Notes: generated from the letters alone by a model not told the origin. 64,000 bases of DNA from Pseudomonadota bacterium (GCA_018240895.1 JAFEEX010000044.1:1-64000), one strand, 5' to 3'. Shown: positions 54,502 to 63,058, counted from the first letter of the stretch. Made by a program: numbers and translations.

Positions 54502-55262
54502 CAGGCGAACCGCCCCGCCAAATCGGCCAGCGAAGCATCATGCGTCAGATCCAGTTGCAGCGGCGTTACGGAGACAAAGCCGTCCTGAATCGCTTCAAGA
54601 TCGGTGGCATTGCCGGGTGTATGCTCGATCCCGTGCAGCCCGAACCAGAAATAGCGGTATCCGCGCGGGTCGGTCCCTTCGACAACCGAGCCGCGAGCAT
54701 AATCATGGAATCCCTGGCGGACCACGCGAATGCCCTTGACCTGTGCGGCGCTGAGCGGCGGGAAATTGACGTTGACCAGGCTGCGCGGGGCAAACGGTGC
54801 GTCCAGTAGCGGCTGGATTACCCGCGTCGCCCAGGCCTCTGCCGCGGCGAAGGGCACGGTATCGCCCATGCCTTCCTTCTCATAGACCTGGCTCAGCGCG
54901 ATGGACCGGATGCCCGCCAGCGTCCCTTCGATCGCGGCGGATACCGTGCCCGAATAGGTCACGTCATCGCCCAGGTTGGCGCCCCGGTTGACGCCGGACA
55001 GGATCAGGTCGGGCGCGGCGGGCAGCACGGTGCGCAGCGCCATCATCACCGCGTCGGTCGGCGTGCCCGATACGGCAAAACGCCGCTCGTCAAACTGGCG
55101 CAGCCGCACCGGGCGCGACAGGGTGAGCGAATGGCCCGCGCCCGATTGCTCTTCGGCAGGGGCGACGATCCAGATATCGTCGCTGAACTGGCGGGCGATC
55201 GCCTCAAGCACGTCCAGACCGGGGGCGTGGATGCCATCGTCGTTGGTAAGAAGGATACGCAT
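54501..55262 (-). CDS. surE: 5'-nucleotidase/stationary-phase survival protein SurE
   Basis: A 253-residue metal-dependent nucleoside-monophosphate phosphatase. The N-terminus [16 protein letters not shown] has the acidic metal ligands; VAPAEEQSGAGHSLTL, VSGTPTDAVM and SGVNRGANLGDDVTYSGTV follow, all diagnostic. ATG 55262 overlaps the serS stop (TGATG), and its own stop overlaps the LytM gene, so serS-surE-lytM form one operon. Confidence 0.96.
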   Translation of the reverse strand: MRILLTNDDGIHAPGLDVLEAIARQFSDDIWIVAPAEEQSGAGHSLTLSRPVRLRQFDERRFAVSGTPTDAVMMALRTVLPAAPDLILSGVNRGANLGDDVTYSGTVSAAIEGTLAGIRSIALSQVYEKEGMGDTVPFAAAEAWATRVIQPLLDAPFAPRSLVNVNFPPLSAAQVKGIRVVRQGFHDYARGSVVEGTDPRGYRYFWFGLHGIEHTPGNATDLEAIQDGFVSVTPLQLDLTHDASLADLAGRFA

Positions 55263-56539
55263 CAGGCAGGCTCCAGCGCGGTGATCCCGCCCATGTATCG
55301 TTGCAGCGCGGCGGGGACCGTCACCGATCCGTCCTGCTGCTGGTAGTTCTCCAGCACCGCAACCAGCGTCCGCCCCACCGCGAGGCCCGAGCCATTGAGC
55401 GTGTGGACGAACTCGGTCCCCTTCTGCCCCTCGGGCCGATAGCGCGTATTCATCCGCCGTGCCTGGAAGGCACCGCAGTTGGAACACGAACTGATCTCGC
55501 GATAGGTGTTCTGGCCCGGCAGCCACACCTCAAGGTCATAGGTTTTCTGCGCGCCGAAACCCATGTCGCCGGTGCAGAGCAACACCTTGCGATAGGGCAG
55601 GTCCAGCGCCTGAAGGATCGATTCAGCCGCGCCGGTCATCCGCTCATGCTCGGCGGCGCTGTCTTCGGGGCGGGTCACGCTGACCAATTCGCACTTTTCA
55701 AACTGGTGCTGGCGGATGAACCCACGGGTATCCTTGCCCGCCGCCCCGGCTTCGGAGCGAAAGCACAGGGTCAGCGCGGTTATCCGCAGCGGCAGCGCGC
55801 CATCATCAAGGATCTGGCCCATCACCGAACTGGTCAGGCTGACCTCGGACGTGGGGATCAGCCAGCGGCCATCAGTGGTGCGGAACGAATCCTCGGCGAA
55901 CTTGGGCAGCTTGTCCGTGCCGTACATCGCCTCGTCGCGGACCAGCACCGGCGGGTTGCACTCGGTATAGCCGTTCGTGCCGGTCTGGTGATCAAGCATG
56001 AATTGCCCGATCGCCCGTTCCAGCCGCGCCATAGCCCCGCGCAGGAAGGTGAACCGCGCACCGGAAATCAGCGCACCGGTCTCAAAATCAAGGCCCAGCG
56101 CCGGGCCGATATCGGCGTGTTCCTTCGGCGTGAAGGTGAAGGCGCGCGGCGTACCCCAGCGGCTGACCTCGACGTTGCCCCCCTCATCCTCACCTTCGGG
56201 AACGTCAGCGGCGGGCAGATTGGGTATGATCGCCAGCGCATCCTGCAACTGCGCGGTCAGGTCACGCTCCTCCGCCTCAAGCGCCGGCAGCGTGTCCTTG
56301 AGGCTGGCAACCTCGGCCTTCAGCCGTTCAGCCTCACCGGTGTCGCCCCGGCCCATGGCGGCACCAATCGCCTTCGAAGCCTCATTGCGCCGTCCCTGCC
56401 CCTCCTGCATCCGCGTCGCCACGCCGCGCCGCCGGGTGTCGATCGCCAGAATCGCACCAGACTGCGGCGCAAGCCCGCGCCGGGCCAGGCCCGCGTCAAA
56501 GGCCTCAGGATTTTCGCGGATGAACTTGATATCGTGCAT
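55262..56539 (-). CDS. serS: Seryl-tRNA synthetase
   Basis: A class II synthetase of 425 residues. The N-terminal coiled-coil arm ([32 protein letters not shown]) is followed by motif 2 ([20 protein letters not shown]) and motif 3 ([20 protein letters not shown]); [13 protein letters not shown] is also conserved. ATG 56539 matches the usual [12 protein letters not shown] start. The frame is open upstream, but that covers the tRNA-Val remnant. Confidence 0.97.
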   Translation of the reverse strand: MHDIKFIRENPEAFDAGLARRGLAPQSGAILAIDTRRRGVATRMQEGQGRRNEASKAIGAAMGRGDTGEAERLKAEVASLKDTLPALEAEERDLTAQLQDALAIIPNLPAADVPEGEDEGGNVEVSRWGTPRAFTFTPKEHADIGPALGLDFETGALISGARFTFLRGAMARLERAIGQFMLDHQTGTNGYTECNPPVLVRDEAMYGTDKLPKFAEDSFRTTDGRWLIPTSEVSLTSSVMGQILDDGALPLRITALTLCFRSEAGAAGKDTRGFIRQHQFEKCELVSVTRPEDSAAEHERMTGAAESILQALDLPYRKVLLCTGDMGFGAQKTYDLEVWLPGQNTYREISSCSNCGAFQARRMNTRYRPEGQKGTEFVHTLNGSGLAVGRTLVAVLENYQQQDGSVTVPAALQRYMGGITALEPA

Positions 56540-56590
56540 GGTGCCGGCGCTATGCCCGCAACTCGCATCGCATTCAAGAAGAGGTGGAAG

Positions 56591-56642
56591 TGGTGGGCGC
56601 GGCTGGGATTGAACCTGCGACCCCACCCGTGTGAAGGGAGCC
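56591..56642 (-). tRNA. tRNA-Val(CAC) 3' half, att-site remnant
   Basis: Minus-strand remnant: anticodon stem-loop CTCCC TTCACAC GGGTG (anticodon CAC), T-arm GTCGCAGGTTCAATCCCAGC, acceptor strand CGCGCCC and encoded ACCA. The 5' half (acceptor GGGCGCG and D-arm) is missing; instead unrelated AT-rich DNA follows at 56643 onward. This is what remains when an element integrates in the tRNA 3' half. The remnant itself cannot be a functional tRNA. Confidence 0.8.
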
Positions 56643-56660
56643 AGCCAAATCAGATAGTTA

Positions 56661-56719
56661 GCTGTTTTGGTTGCAAAAACAGCCTCTTGTACGAAGGGCG
56701 CTGTACGCGAATTGTACGA
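56661..56719. repeat. Hairpin and TGTACG repeats at the element border
   Basis: GCTGTTTT and AAAACAGC form an 8-bp hairpin at 56661-56683, directly inside the tRNA remnant. Then TTGTACGA (56687), CTGTACGC (56701) and TTGTACGA (56712) repeat at 14 and 11 bp. They may be integrase arm sites or replication iterons, as repC lies 200 bases away. Confidence 0.55.
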
Positions 56720-56898
56720 GGGGGCCTCTGGGGACCCTCGGAAACGCGCAAATCTGGTCGGATTTCGGCAGCGACTGAGGCGGTCGCCAGACCGCCAGAC
56801 CGGATACGAAAAACCGCCGGAAGGGCTGCCACCCTCGCCAGCGGTCATTTCGATAGCGTCTCAGCTACTGCCTTCTCATACGATATCACGGATTCCCG

Positions 56899-56917
56899 TG
56901 CAAGCGCCGAGCTTGCA
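56899..56917 (+). promoter_or_regulatory. Hairpin in the repC leader
   Basis: TGCAAGC and GCTTGCA are separated by GCCGA, ending 12 bases before the repC ATG. It covers the place of the ribosome site, so it could limit initiator translation, as is usual for replication control. Confidence 0.45.
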
Positions 56918-56928
56918 GGCGGTGCCTC

Positions 56929-58101
56929 ATGAGCGCGACCCTTACCCATGGCGGGCTTCCAGTGGATGTCAGGCGCGTCGATCTGCTGTCGCTGGTTGAG
57001 GATCTCGGCAAGCGTGGCCTTGGCCTCTCCAGCACGGCGACGCGGGTGCTCAGGCACTACGTCTGGCGCTCGCGTGACGATGATTACCGGGCTGGTCGCA
57101 TCTGCGCCGTCTGGGATCGGGTCTGCCGAACGGCCGATGACCTCGACCTGTGCAGCCGCGCCATCAATGATGCAGAGCGCGAGCTGGAGGCGAAGGGGCT
57201 GATAGCCAGAACCACGGGCGGTAACGGTGCCCGCTCAGGCCTCAGGAGCGGTGGGATCATCCGATGGGCGGCGGGGATCAACCTTGCGCCCTTGGTGGAG
57301 CGCTATGCCGACCTGAAGGCGGCCTGGGAGGCTCGCCGTATAGAACAGCAGGCAGTCGACACCTGCAAGGCCGAGATCCGACGGACGCGCCGCCTGATCC
57401 GCGATGCTGGCGAGCCGGAGTTGATCGCACGGGCGGACGCGATCCTGCCCGATGGCCGTGTGGCCCCCATCCACCGCATCGAGAGGTTGGAGGCGATCCA
57501 GGCTGCTCTTGAAGCCGTGCTCGCGGACATCACCAGCGATCCCCGTGTGACGAAAACTTCCGATCCATCGGAAGAAAACGACCGACCCAACATACAGAAT
57601 CAGGATTCATCACGATCCTGTAGCGGGCGACCTGAGCCGACGATCACGCCGCGCGCGGCACTCGAACTCGCTTCCGAGGAGTATCGCGCAATCGCATCGG
57701 TCCATGGCGATCCAGGGTGGCCGTGTCTGGTCGAGGCATCGCGGCAGACGGCAAGCTGGCTTGGCATCAGCCAAAGCACCTGGGGCAAGGCTTGCTCCGG
57801 ACTTGGCCGGGAACGAGCCGCTCTGTGCGTGCTGGTGATCGACCGCAACGCCCGACTTCGATCCGGCCACCGCTATCAGGCAAGACATCCGGGCAAGTGC
57901 CTCAGCGGCATGGTCCGCAGTGCCAGCAGAGCCGGGTTCAATCTCGATGGGCTGCTGAGGGCTTTCCAGCGGGACGAGGTGGCAACGCCCGGTGTCCATT
58001 CGGCGCCATCGCTACCCGAACCCGAGCAGGGTCCAAGCATGGCCTCCCTCACGGCCCAAATCCTCTCGCGCATCGGCACCTCCATGGGAGATCCGGCATG
58101 A
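56929..58101 (+). CDS. RepC-like replication initiator
   Basis: A 390-residue protein resembling the RepC initiators of repABC-type plasmids: two winged-helix-like parts, with VLRHYVWRSRDDDYRAGRIC and VWDRVCRTADDLDLCSRAIN then LEAKGLIARTTGGNGARSGL and the GINLAPLVERYADLKA segment. A linker (about residues 190-230) and a C-terminal domain with RQTASWLGISQSTWGKAC and YQARHPGKCLSGMVR follow. repA/repB do not precede it. It suggests the element can replicate as a plasmid when excised. Confidence 0.8.
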   Translation: MSATLTHGGLPVDVRRVDLLSLVEDLGKRGLGLSSTATRVLRHYVWRSRDDDYRAGRICAVWDRVCRTADDLDLCSRAINDAERELEAKGLIARTTGGNGARSGLRSGGIIRWAAGINLAPLVERYADLKAAWEARRIEQQAVDTCKAEIRRTRRLIRDAGEPELIARADAILPDGRVAPIHRIERLEAIQAALEAVLADITSDPRVTKTSDPSEENDRPNIQNQDSSRSCSGRPEPTITPRAALELASEEYRAIASVHGDPGWPCLVEASRQTASWLGISQSTWGKACSGLGRERAALCVLVIDRNARLRSGHRYQARHPGKCLSGMVRSASRAGFNLDGLLRAFQRDEVATPGVHSAPSLPEPEQGPSMASLTAQILSRIGTSMGDPA

Positions 58102-58439
58102 CCACGCCCATCAATCTGACGCATGATCTCGAGTGGCCATCGGGCCGTTCCTGTCCCGCCGGAATTGCCCTTCAGGCGGCCTCTAAGAGCGCCAATGACC
58201 TCAGCAGGTTCCTCGCGCTTTTTTTGCTTGAAGGTGCACACACCACGCTACGGGGTAGCAATCCAGCGAGAGTCCAGAAGCCACAAATCTCCGGCATTCT
58301 AGGCGCTAGCCCGGTTCTTAAATGCCGCCGAAAAGCTCTTTTCACCGCGAATACGGCTAGAGCGAGCAAATATAACCTCAATAGATCAGTGCATTGGCAC
58401 ATAGGTGCCGCGCACCCCGTTCTGGCTCGGGAGTGCTGA
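58098..58439 (+). CDS. Small hypothetical ORF downstream of repC (uncertain)
   Basis: A 113-codon frame starting at an ATG overlapping the repC stop (ATGA) and ending 2 bases before the next gene. The first 50 codons look codable (TTPINLTHDLEWPSGRSC), but the second half is AT-rich with Lys/Asn/Arg-rich content unlike protein, and contains small inverted repeats. It may be a short gene whose 3' part overlaps a functional DNA site, or no gene. Confidence 0.35.
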   Translation: MTTPINLTHDLEWPSGRSCPAGIALQAASKSANDLSRFLALFLLEGAHTTLRGSNPARVQKPQISGILGASPVLKCRRKALFTANTARASKYNLNRSVHWHIGAAHPVLAREC

Positions 58440-58441
58440 TC
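58240..58441. other. AT-rich region before mobilisation genes, possible oriT
   Basis: A local AT-rich patch (about 58330-58400) carries the hairpin GGCAC ATAG GTGCC (58396-58409) followed by GCGCACCCCG. It lies just upstream of the RHH protein and the MobF relaxase, where oriT of MobF systems usually lies. No nic sequence can be named. Confidence 0.3.
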
Positions 58442-59203
58442 ATGGGGCAGGTCAACGTCACCTATGAAGATCGGCTGCTCGAAGGGATCGACCGCCTTTG
58501 CAGTGCCCGGGGGCTGTCGCGGGCGGAGCTGATGCGGGCCATCGCGACCGAAGCCGTGGAAGCGCACGATGCCGGCAGGCTCGCATTCCAGATCGAGGAT
58601 GGCCCCCGGATCGATGGCAGCCTCAATGCCCTGACCACCCAACTGCGCGCTGCCGTCGTCGAGCTGGATCGGGCGCAGAAATCCACCCAGCGGCATGAAA
58701 AGCGGATGATGGACGTCTGGGTCGGTAACGAGGAAGCGATCCGCCAGGCGCAGGAAAACCTCACCGCCCGGGTCAACGACATCAACCGCAAATCATATGA
58801 GCCCTTCGTCAACAAGATACGGGATCTCATTGCCCTTTTCGAAGGGCTGAAAACCCAGATGGCCAAGACGCAAGAGGCTGGGCTGGCCCGGGTGCTCGAC
58901 CGCCTCGAAGCGATCCGCGCCGAAGCCGTTGCTCCCCGCAATCTCTACAAGGTGATGTTCCCGGGAGACTTCTCGCTTCGGTTCCTGGTCATCCTGATCG
59001 GCATGATTGGTTTTGTTGGCGCCTTGGTCGTCCTTCTGGCGGCGGCCAACATTTCGTGGATCGGTGTGCCAATCGCCAAACGGTCGCTGCCCACGACCGA
59101 ATTGCTCTGCCGGGTGATCAACGACCGCTATGGCGTGCGCGATTGCGAAGTGCCCGCCGAATACCGCCGCGGCCAGGTGCCGCCCGCGAGGTCGGGCAAA
59201 TGA
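58442..59203 (+). CDS. RHH/coiled-coil/membrane mobilisation protein (putative)
   Basis: A 253-residue protein in three parts: an N-terminal ribbon-helix-helix DNA-binding module (VNVTYEDRLLEGIDRLCSAR, then LSRAELMRAIATEAVE), a coiled-coil middle (about residues 60-165), and one C-terminal membrane helix (LVILIGMIGFVGALVVLLAA) with a 45-residue tail. The relaxase ATG overlaps its stop (ATGA). RHH proteins bind oriT in relaxosomes, and a membrane anchor would bring the DNA to the coupling protein. That function is inference. Confidence 0.75.
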   Translation: MGQVNVTYEDRLLEGIDRLCSARGLSRAELMRAIATEAVEAHDAGRLAFQIEDGPRIDGSLNALTTQLRAAVVELDRAQKSTQRHEKRMMDVWVGNEEAIRQAQENLTARVNDINRKSYEPFVNKIRDLIALFEGLKTQMAKTQEAGLARVLDRLEAIRAEAVAPRNLYKVMFPGDFSLRFLVILIGMIGFVGALVVLLAAANISWIGVPIAKRSLPTTELLCRVINDRYGVRDCEVPAEYRRGQVPPARSGK

Positions 59204-62079
59204 TCAACCTCACGGCAGTCGGCTCCGCGAGCGGCGCGGGCGAATACTACTCGCAGGACAACTACTACACGACCTCGGAGCTGACCGAGGCAAGCGAGTG
59301 GTTCGGCGACGGGGCAGAGGCGCTGGGCCTGCACGGCGTCGTCGAGGAATTAGGTTTCGTCGATGTTCTGTCCGGCAAACTGCCCGATGGCAGCGAGATC
59401 ACTGCCGCCCACGGCGAGCACCGCCCCGGTCTCGATATGACCTTCTCGGCACCCAAATCGGTATCGCTGCTGGCGCTGGTCGGGAAGGACGATCGGATCG
59501 CCGGCGCCTTCCGGGATTCCGTCACCGCCACGCTGGGTTGGGTCGAGAAGAACCTCATCGAAGCCCGCGTTTGGGATCCGTCTGCCAAACAGCAGGTTGC
59601 CGAGAAGACCGGCAATATGGTCGCCGCCACGTTCCTCCACGACGTAAACCGCAACAACGAACCGCAGCTGCATGTCCATGCGGTGATCGCCAATGCGACC
59701 AAGGCTTCGGGCGGGAAATGGCACGCGGTCCACAATGACCAGCTCTACCGCAACCAGCACCTCATCGGTGCGGTCCACAATGCCGAGTTGCGCGCTCGGA
59801 TCGAGGAACTGGGCTACGAGACCACCCCGGCGCGCAACCCGATCGACGGGGCCTTCGAGATCAAGGGCGTTTCCCGCGAGGCAATCGAAGCCTTTTCGAC
59901 CCGCCGCGAGGAAATCCTCGAAGCCTTGGCTCGCGAGGAGCGCAGCAGTCCCCGCGAACGCGAACTGGCGGCGCTGGCCACCCGGCAGGCCAAGAACCCT
60001 GAGTTCAGCCCCGAGCAGCGAGGCGCGGAATGGCAGGCGACGGCGGAGAGGGTCGGTTTCGATGGCCGGCGACTGCTTGATGCTGCAGCCGAGCGGTCAG
60101 CCCAGCGTGAGACGGTCTGGTCGCGGATGATCGAAGGCGCGCGCGGAATTGGCGCGCGAGGCCTGGCGATTGCCGGTGCGATGGGTCTGACGCCCAAGGA
60201 TGGCGATCCGCTGGTGCCCGAACGACTTGGGCGGCTCGATCCAAAGGCATTCGCAGCCGCACAAGCCGTCGCGTCCGCTGCGCGTGATCTTGGCGAGCGC
60301 GAGGCGGCGTTCGAGCGCAACGACTTGATCCGCACGGCACTTGAGCGCGGCGGCCCCGTTATCGTCGCGGACATTGAGGCGCGGATCGCGGTACTCGAAG
60401 ACAAAGGTCTGCTAATTGGCGGCGAGCGGCTGATGACCACGCAGTCGGGCTTGCAGCTGGAGCATCGGGCGATCGCTTTGGCCCAAGCCGGACGCGATGC
60501 TGTGCAGCCGCTGGCCGAGGGCAATGACCTTGGCGCCAATCTCCAGCAGTCAGCCCGCGACCTTGGCCTGAGGCGGCTCAATCCGGGCCAGGTGCAGGCA
60601 GGGATCGATGTCCTGCAATCCCGCGACCGGGTGCAATTGATCCGGGGCGGAGCAGGCGTCGGCAAATCGGCCGCGCTGATGCCGGTGGCGGCCCTGATGA
60701 AGCAGGATGACCGGAACGTGTTTGCCTTGGCCCACGCCGGGCGCACTGCCCGGGATTTCGGTGCCAAGCTTGATGTGCCCGCATCCACGGTCGACAGCTT
60801 CCTCGGCCGCTTCAAGCGCGTGCTCGATGGCACGGCCAGTCCGGACAAGGTGGCGGAAGCCAGGGCCGCGCTCTCGGGTTCGGTGATCATGGTCGACGAA
60901 GCCTCGCAGATCGGCAACGAGCGGCTAGCCAAGCTGATCGAACTGGCGAACGGCATGGACGTCGCGCGGCTGATCCTCGCCGGTGACACCCGGCAGCTTC
61001 CGGCTATCGAGGCGGGCAAGCCATTCGAGCTGCTACAGAAGGAAGGCCTCGCCACCGCGACGATCACCGAGAACCTGCGCGCGCAATCGCCCCAGATGAA
61101 ATCGCTGAACGAGGCGCTGGACGATCGGAACCTTGGCCGCGCCTTCGATCTCCTCAGGCCCAACACCGTCGAGGTGCCCTTTGCCAAGGGACCGAAAACC
61201 GCCGCGAAGCTCTGGGCCAAGTTGCCCGAAGGCGAGCGCGATCGCACGCTGCTGCTGGCCTCGGGCCGCGCCATGCGCACTGCCTCCAATTCTGCGGTCC
61301 AGCGCGAGCGGATGACGCGCGGAGAGCTGGATGGCGAGGAGAAGCGGGTGAACGTCCTCGACCGCGTCACCATCACGCGCGAGGGAGCGCGGCAGATGCG
61401 AGGCTATCAAGATGGGCGGATCGTCGAGTTCCGCACCGACCTGCCGAGCCAAGGCTTCAGTCGCGGCGATCGCGGCATGGTGAGGCACGCCGAAGACGGC
61501 AAGGTCCGGCTCGAGATGCCAGACGGCTCGCTCCGCCAGTTCACGCCCGACAAGCTGCCGCGCAACCTCGCCCACGATGCCGTCTCGATCTACCAGCAAA
61601 AGAACATCGGCGTGTTCGAGGGCGACAAGATCCGCTGGACCGACAACGACCGCCAGCGCGGCCTGCTCAATGGTGACATCGCGAAAATCGAGTCCATCGG
61701 CCGCCAATCGATGACCGTGCTGACCCACGAAGGCGAACGGCACGAACTCCACCGCGGCGACCGGATGCTCGAACGCCTCGACCTCGCCTACGCCATCAAC
61801 GTCCACATCGCCCAGGGCATGACCGCCGACAACGGCATCATCCTGATGAGCGAGAAGGAGAAGATGCTGAACTCGACCCAGTCGTTCCTCGTCGCCGTAA
61901 CCCGCATCGCCGACAGCGCGACCCTGGTGGTCGACAACGTCAAGGCGCTGGAGCGCGACGTGACCCGCAACATCGGCGGCAAGACCTCGGCGATCGAGAC
62001 GGCGAAAGAGCGCCAGCTCGAGATCAAGCAGCCCGAGCCGACCAAGGAAATCAGCCGAGATTACGACTTCGAGATGTGA
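59200..62079 (+). CDS. MobF-family conjugative relaxase/helicase (TrwC/TraI type)
   Basis: A 959-residue relaxase that nicks oriT and unwinds DNA for transfer. Catalytic tyrosines lie in YYSQDNYY at residues 16-23. The three-His metal site is H147, H158, H160 in FLHDVNRNNEPQLHVHAVI, and GLDMTFSAPKSVSLL is a MobF hallmark. The C-terminal RecD-like helicase has Walker A RGGAGVGKSAAL (about residue 481), VMVDEASQIG and AGDTRQLPAIEAG. ATG 59200 is coupled to the upstream gene. It appears intact, so the element is or was mobilisable. Confidence 0.95.
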   Translation: MINLTAVGSASGAGEYYSQDNYYTTSELTEASEWFGDGAEALGLHGVVEELGFVDVLSGKLPDGSEITAAHGEHRPGLDMTFSAPKSVSLLALVGKDDRIAGAFRDSVTATLGWVEKNLIEARVWDPSAKQQVAEKTGNMVAATFLHDVNRNNEPQLHVHAVIANATKASGGKWHAVHNDQLYRNQHLIGAVHNAELRARIEELGYETTPARNPIDGAFEIKGVSREAIEAFSTRREEILEALAREERSSPRERELAALATRQAKNPEFSPEQRGAEWQATAERVGFDGRRLLDAAAERSAQRETVWSRMIEGARGIGARGLAIAGAMGLTPKDGDPLVPERLGRLDPKAFAAAQAVASAARDLGEREAAFERNDLIRTALERGGPVIVADIEARIAVLEDKGLLIGGERLMTTQSGLQLEHRAIALAQAGRDAVQPLAEGNDLGANLQQSARDLGLRRLNPGQVQAGIDVLQSRDRVQLIRGGAGVGKSAALMPVAALMKQDDRNVFALAHAGRTARDFGAKLDVPASTVDSFLGRFKRVLDGTASPDKVAEARAALSGSVIMVDEASQIGNERLAKLIELANGMDVARLILAGDTRQLPAIEAGKPFELLQKEGLATATITENLRAQSPQMKSLNEALDDRNLGRAFDLLRPNTVEVPFAKGPKTAAKLWAKLPEGERDRTLLLASGRAMRTASNSAVQRERMTRGELDGEEKRVNVLDRVTITREGARQMRGYQDGRIVEFRTDLPSQGFSRGDRGMVRHAEDGKVRLEMPDGSLRQFTPDKLPRNLAHDAVSIYQQKNIGVFEGDKIRWTDNDRQRGLLNGDIAKIESIGRQSMTVLTHEGERHELHRGDRMLERLDLAYAINVHIAQGMTADNGIILMSEKEKMLNSTQSFLVAVTRIADSATLVVDNVKALERDVTRNIGGKTSAIETAKERQLEIKQPEPTKEISRDYDFEM

Positions 62080-62096
62080 GCCGCCGCCGGCGCTCG

Positions 62097-62136
62097 CACA
62101 TGACCACATGTCCACATGTGAACATGACCACAAGTG
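62097..62136. repeat. Octad array upstream of parA (partition site/operator)
   Basis: Five contiguous 8-bp units: CACATGAC, CACATGTC, CACATGTG, AACATGAC, CACAAGTG. They lie 12 bases before the parA ATG, overlapping the probable parA promoter. Regular contiguous short repeats are the binding mode of RHH partition proteins. The same unit recurs at 62731-62786. Confidence 0.85.
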
Positions 62137-62147
62137 AAGGAGCCCAC

Positions 62148-62804
62148 ATGACCACTATCGCGATTGTCAGCCAGAAAGGCGGGACCGGGAAGACTACCCT
62201 TGCCATCCACCTTGCCGCCGCAGCCGAGCGCAAGGGCGAGGTGGCACTGGTCATCGACGCCGATCCACAGGCCACGGCGAGCCAGTGGGCCGCCTGGCGC
62301 GACGAAGGACCGCCTGAAGTGATCGACAGCGCCCCGCCGCGCATCGCCGCCAAGATAGAGCAGGCCAAGGAAGCCGGCGCGACGTTCATCGTGATCGATA
62401 CGCCGCCCCATGCGGACACGACCGCAAGCAAGGCAATGGAGGCGGCCGACCTGGTGCTGATCCCCTGCCGCCCGAGCGCGTTCGATCTGGCTGCCGTCCG
62501 GACGACGGCGAGGTTGGTGCAGTTGCTGGCGAAGCCCGCATGGGTGGTATTCACCGCAGGACCGCCGCAGGCTGAGAGGATTCATGCAGATGCGGCCGAA
62601 CTGGTCAGCGGGTTCGGCGTACCTGTCTGTCCGCATCGGATCGCCGATAGGGCAGTGTTCCGCCACGCCAGCGCTGCAGGCAAGACCGTATTCGAGCTGG
62701 AGCCGGGCGGAAAGGCAGCCTGCGAGATCGAACATTTTCACATGTGGGCGTGTGGACATGTGAACATGGCGACACGTGAACCTATGGAGGGAGTAGCGCG
62801 ATGA
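62148..62804 (+). CDS. ParA family partition ATPase
   Basis: A 218-residue ParA of the short type (no N-terminal DNA-binding domain, as in ParF/Delta/Soj-like). The deviant Walker A is VSQKGGTGKTTLAIHLAAA at residues 7-16, Walker A' VIDADPQATASQWA, and Walker B FIVIDTPPHAD. GAAGGAG precedes ATG 62148. Its last 23 codons are written by the second octad array (HFHMWACGHVNMATREPM), so coding and site overlap. It moves plasmid copies together with the RHH protein downstream, with an ATGA overlap. Confidence 0.93.
   Translation: MTTIAIVSQKGGTGKTTLAIHLAAAAERKGEVALVIDADPQATASQWAAWRDEGPPEVIDSAPPRIAAKIEQAKEAGATFIVIDTPPHADTTASKAMEAADLVLIPCRPSAFDLAAVRTTARLVQLLAKPAWVVFTAGPPQAERIHADAAELVSGFGVPVCPHRIADRAVFRHASAAGKTVFELEPGGKAACEIEHFHMWACGHVNMATREPMEGVAR
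62731..62786. repeat. Octad array at the parA 3' end
   Basis: Seven 8-bp units in register: AACATTTT, CACATGTG, GGCGTGTG, GACATGTG, AACATGGC, GACACGTG, AACCTATG; the outer two are degenerate. It ends 14 bases before the RHH gene. The array matches the units upstream of parA and is within the parA reading frame. Confidence 0.8.
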
Positions 62805-63058
62805 GCCGATTTGCCAAGCTGGCTGACAAGCCGAAGGAAACCAGCGAACCGCGAGCGATTGCGGGCGAGGTCGTCAATTCATCCGCCCCGCCTCCAAGCC
62901 GGGTCGGACGCAAGGCGATTTCAGGCTATTTCTCGCCAGAGATGTCGCTGGCATTGCACACCTGCGCGCGTCGGAATGGGGTAAGCCTGCAAGCGTTGAT
63001 GGCCGAAGCGTTTGACGATGTGCTGCGCAAGTACGGCGAAAGTCCGATCGGCGGGTAG
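62801..63058 (+). CDS. Ribbon-helix-helix protein, probable ParB-analogue
   Basis: An 85-residue protein. The disordered basic N-terminus (about 40 residues) could stimulate ParA, as in ParG/omega. The C-terminal RHH fold reads GRKAISGYFSPEMSLALHTC, then ARRNGVSLQALMAEAFDDVL. ATG 62801 overlaps parA (ATGA). It is the best candidate to bind the octad arrays and repress the operon. RHH antitoxin-like regulators are an alternative reading. Confidence 0.8.
   Translation: MSRFAKLADKPKETSEPRAIAGEVVNSSAPPPSRVGRKAISGYFSPEMSLALHTCARRNGVSLQALMAEAFDDVLRKYGESPIGG

Noticed and set aside
56591..56642. Functional tRNA-Val gene
   Set aside because: The 5' acceptor strand and D-arm are missing; only the 3' half is present.
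59814..61376. 520-codon minus-strand frame within the relaxase
   Set aside because: Ser/Arg-rich shadow of the relaxase; no motifs.
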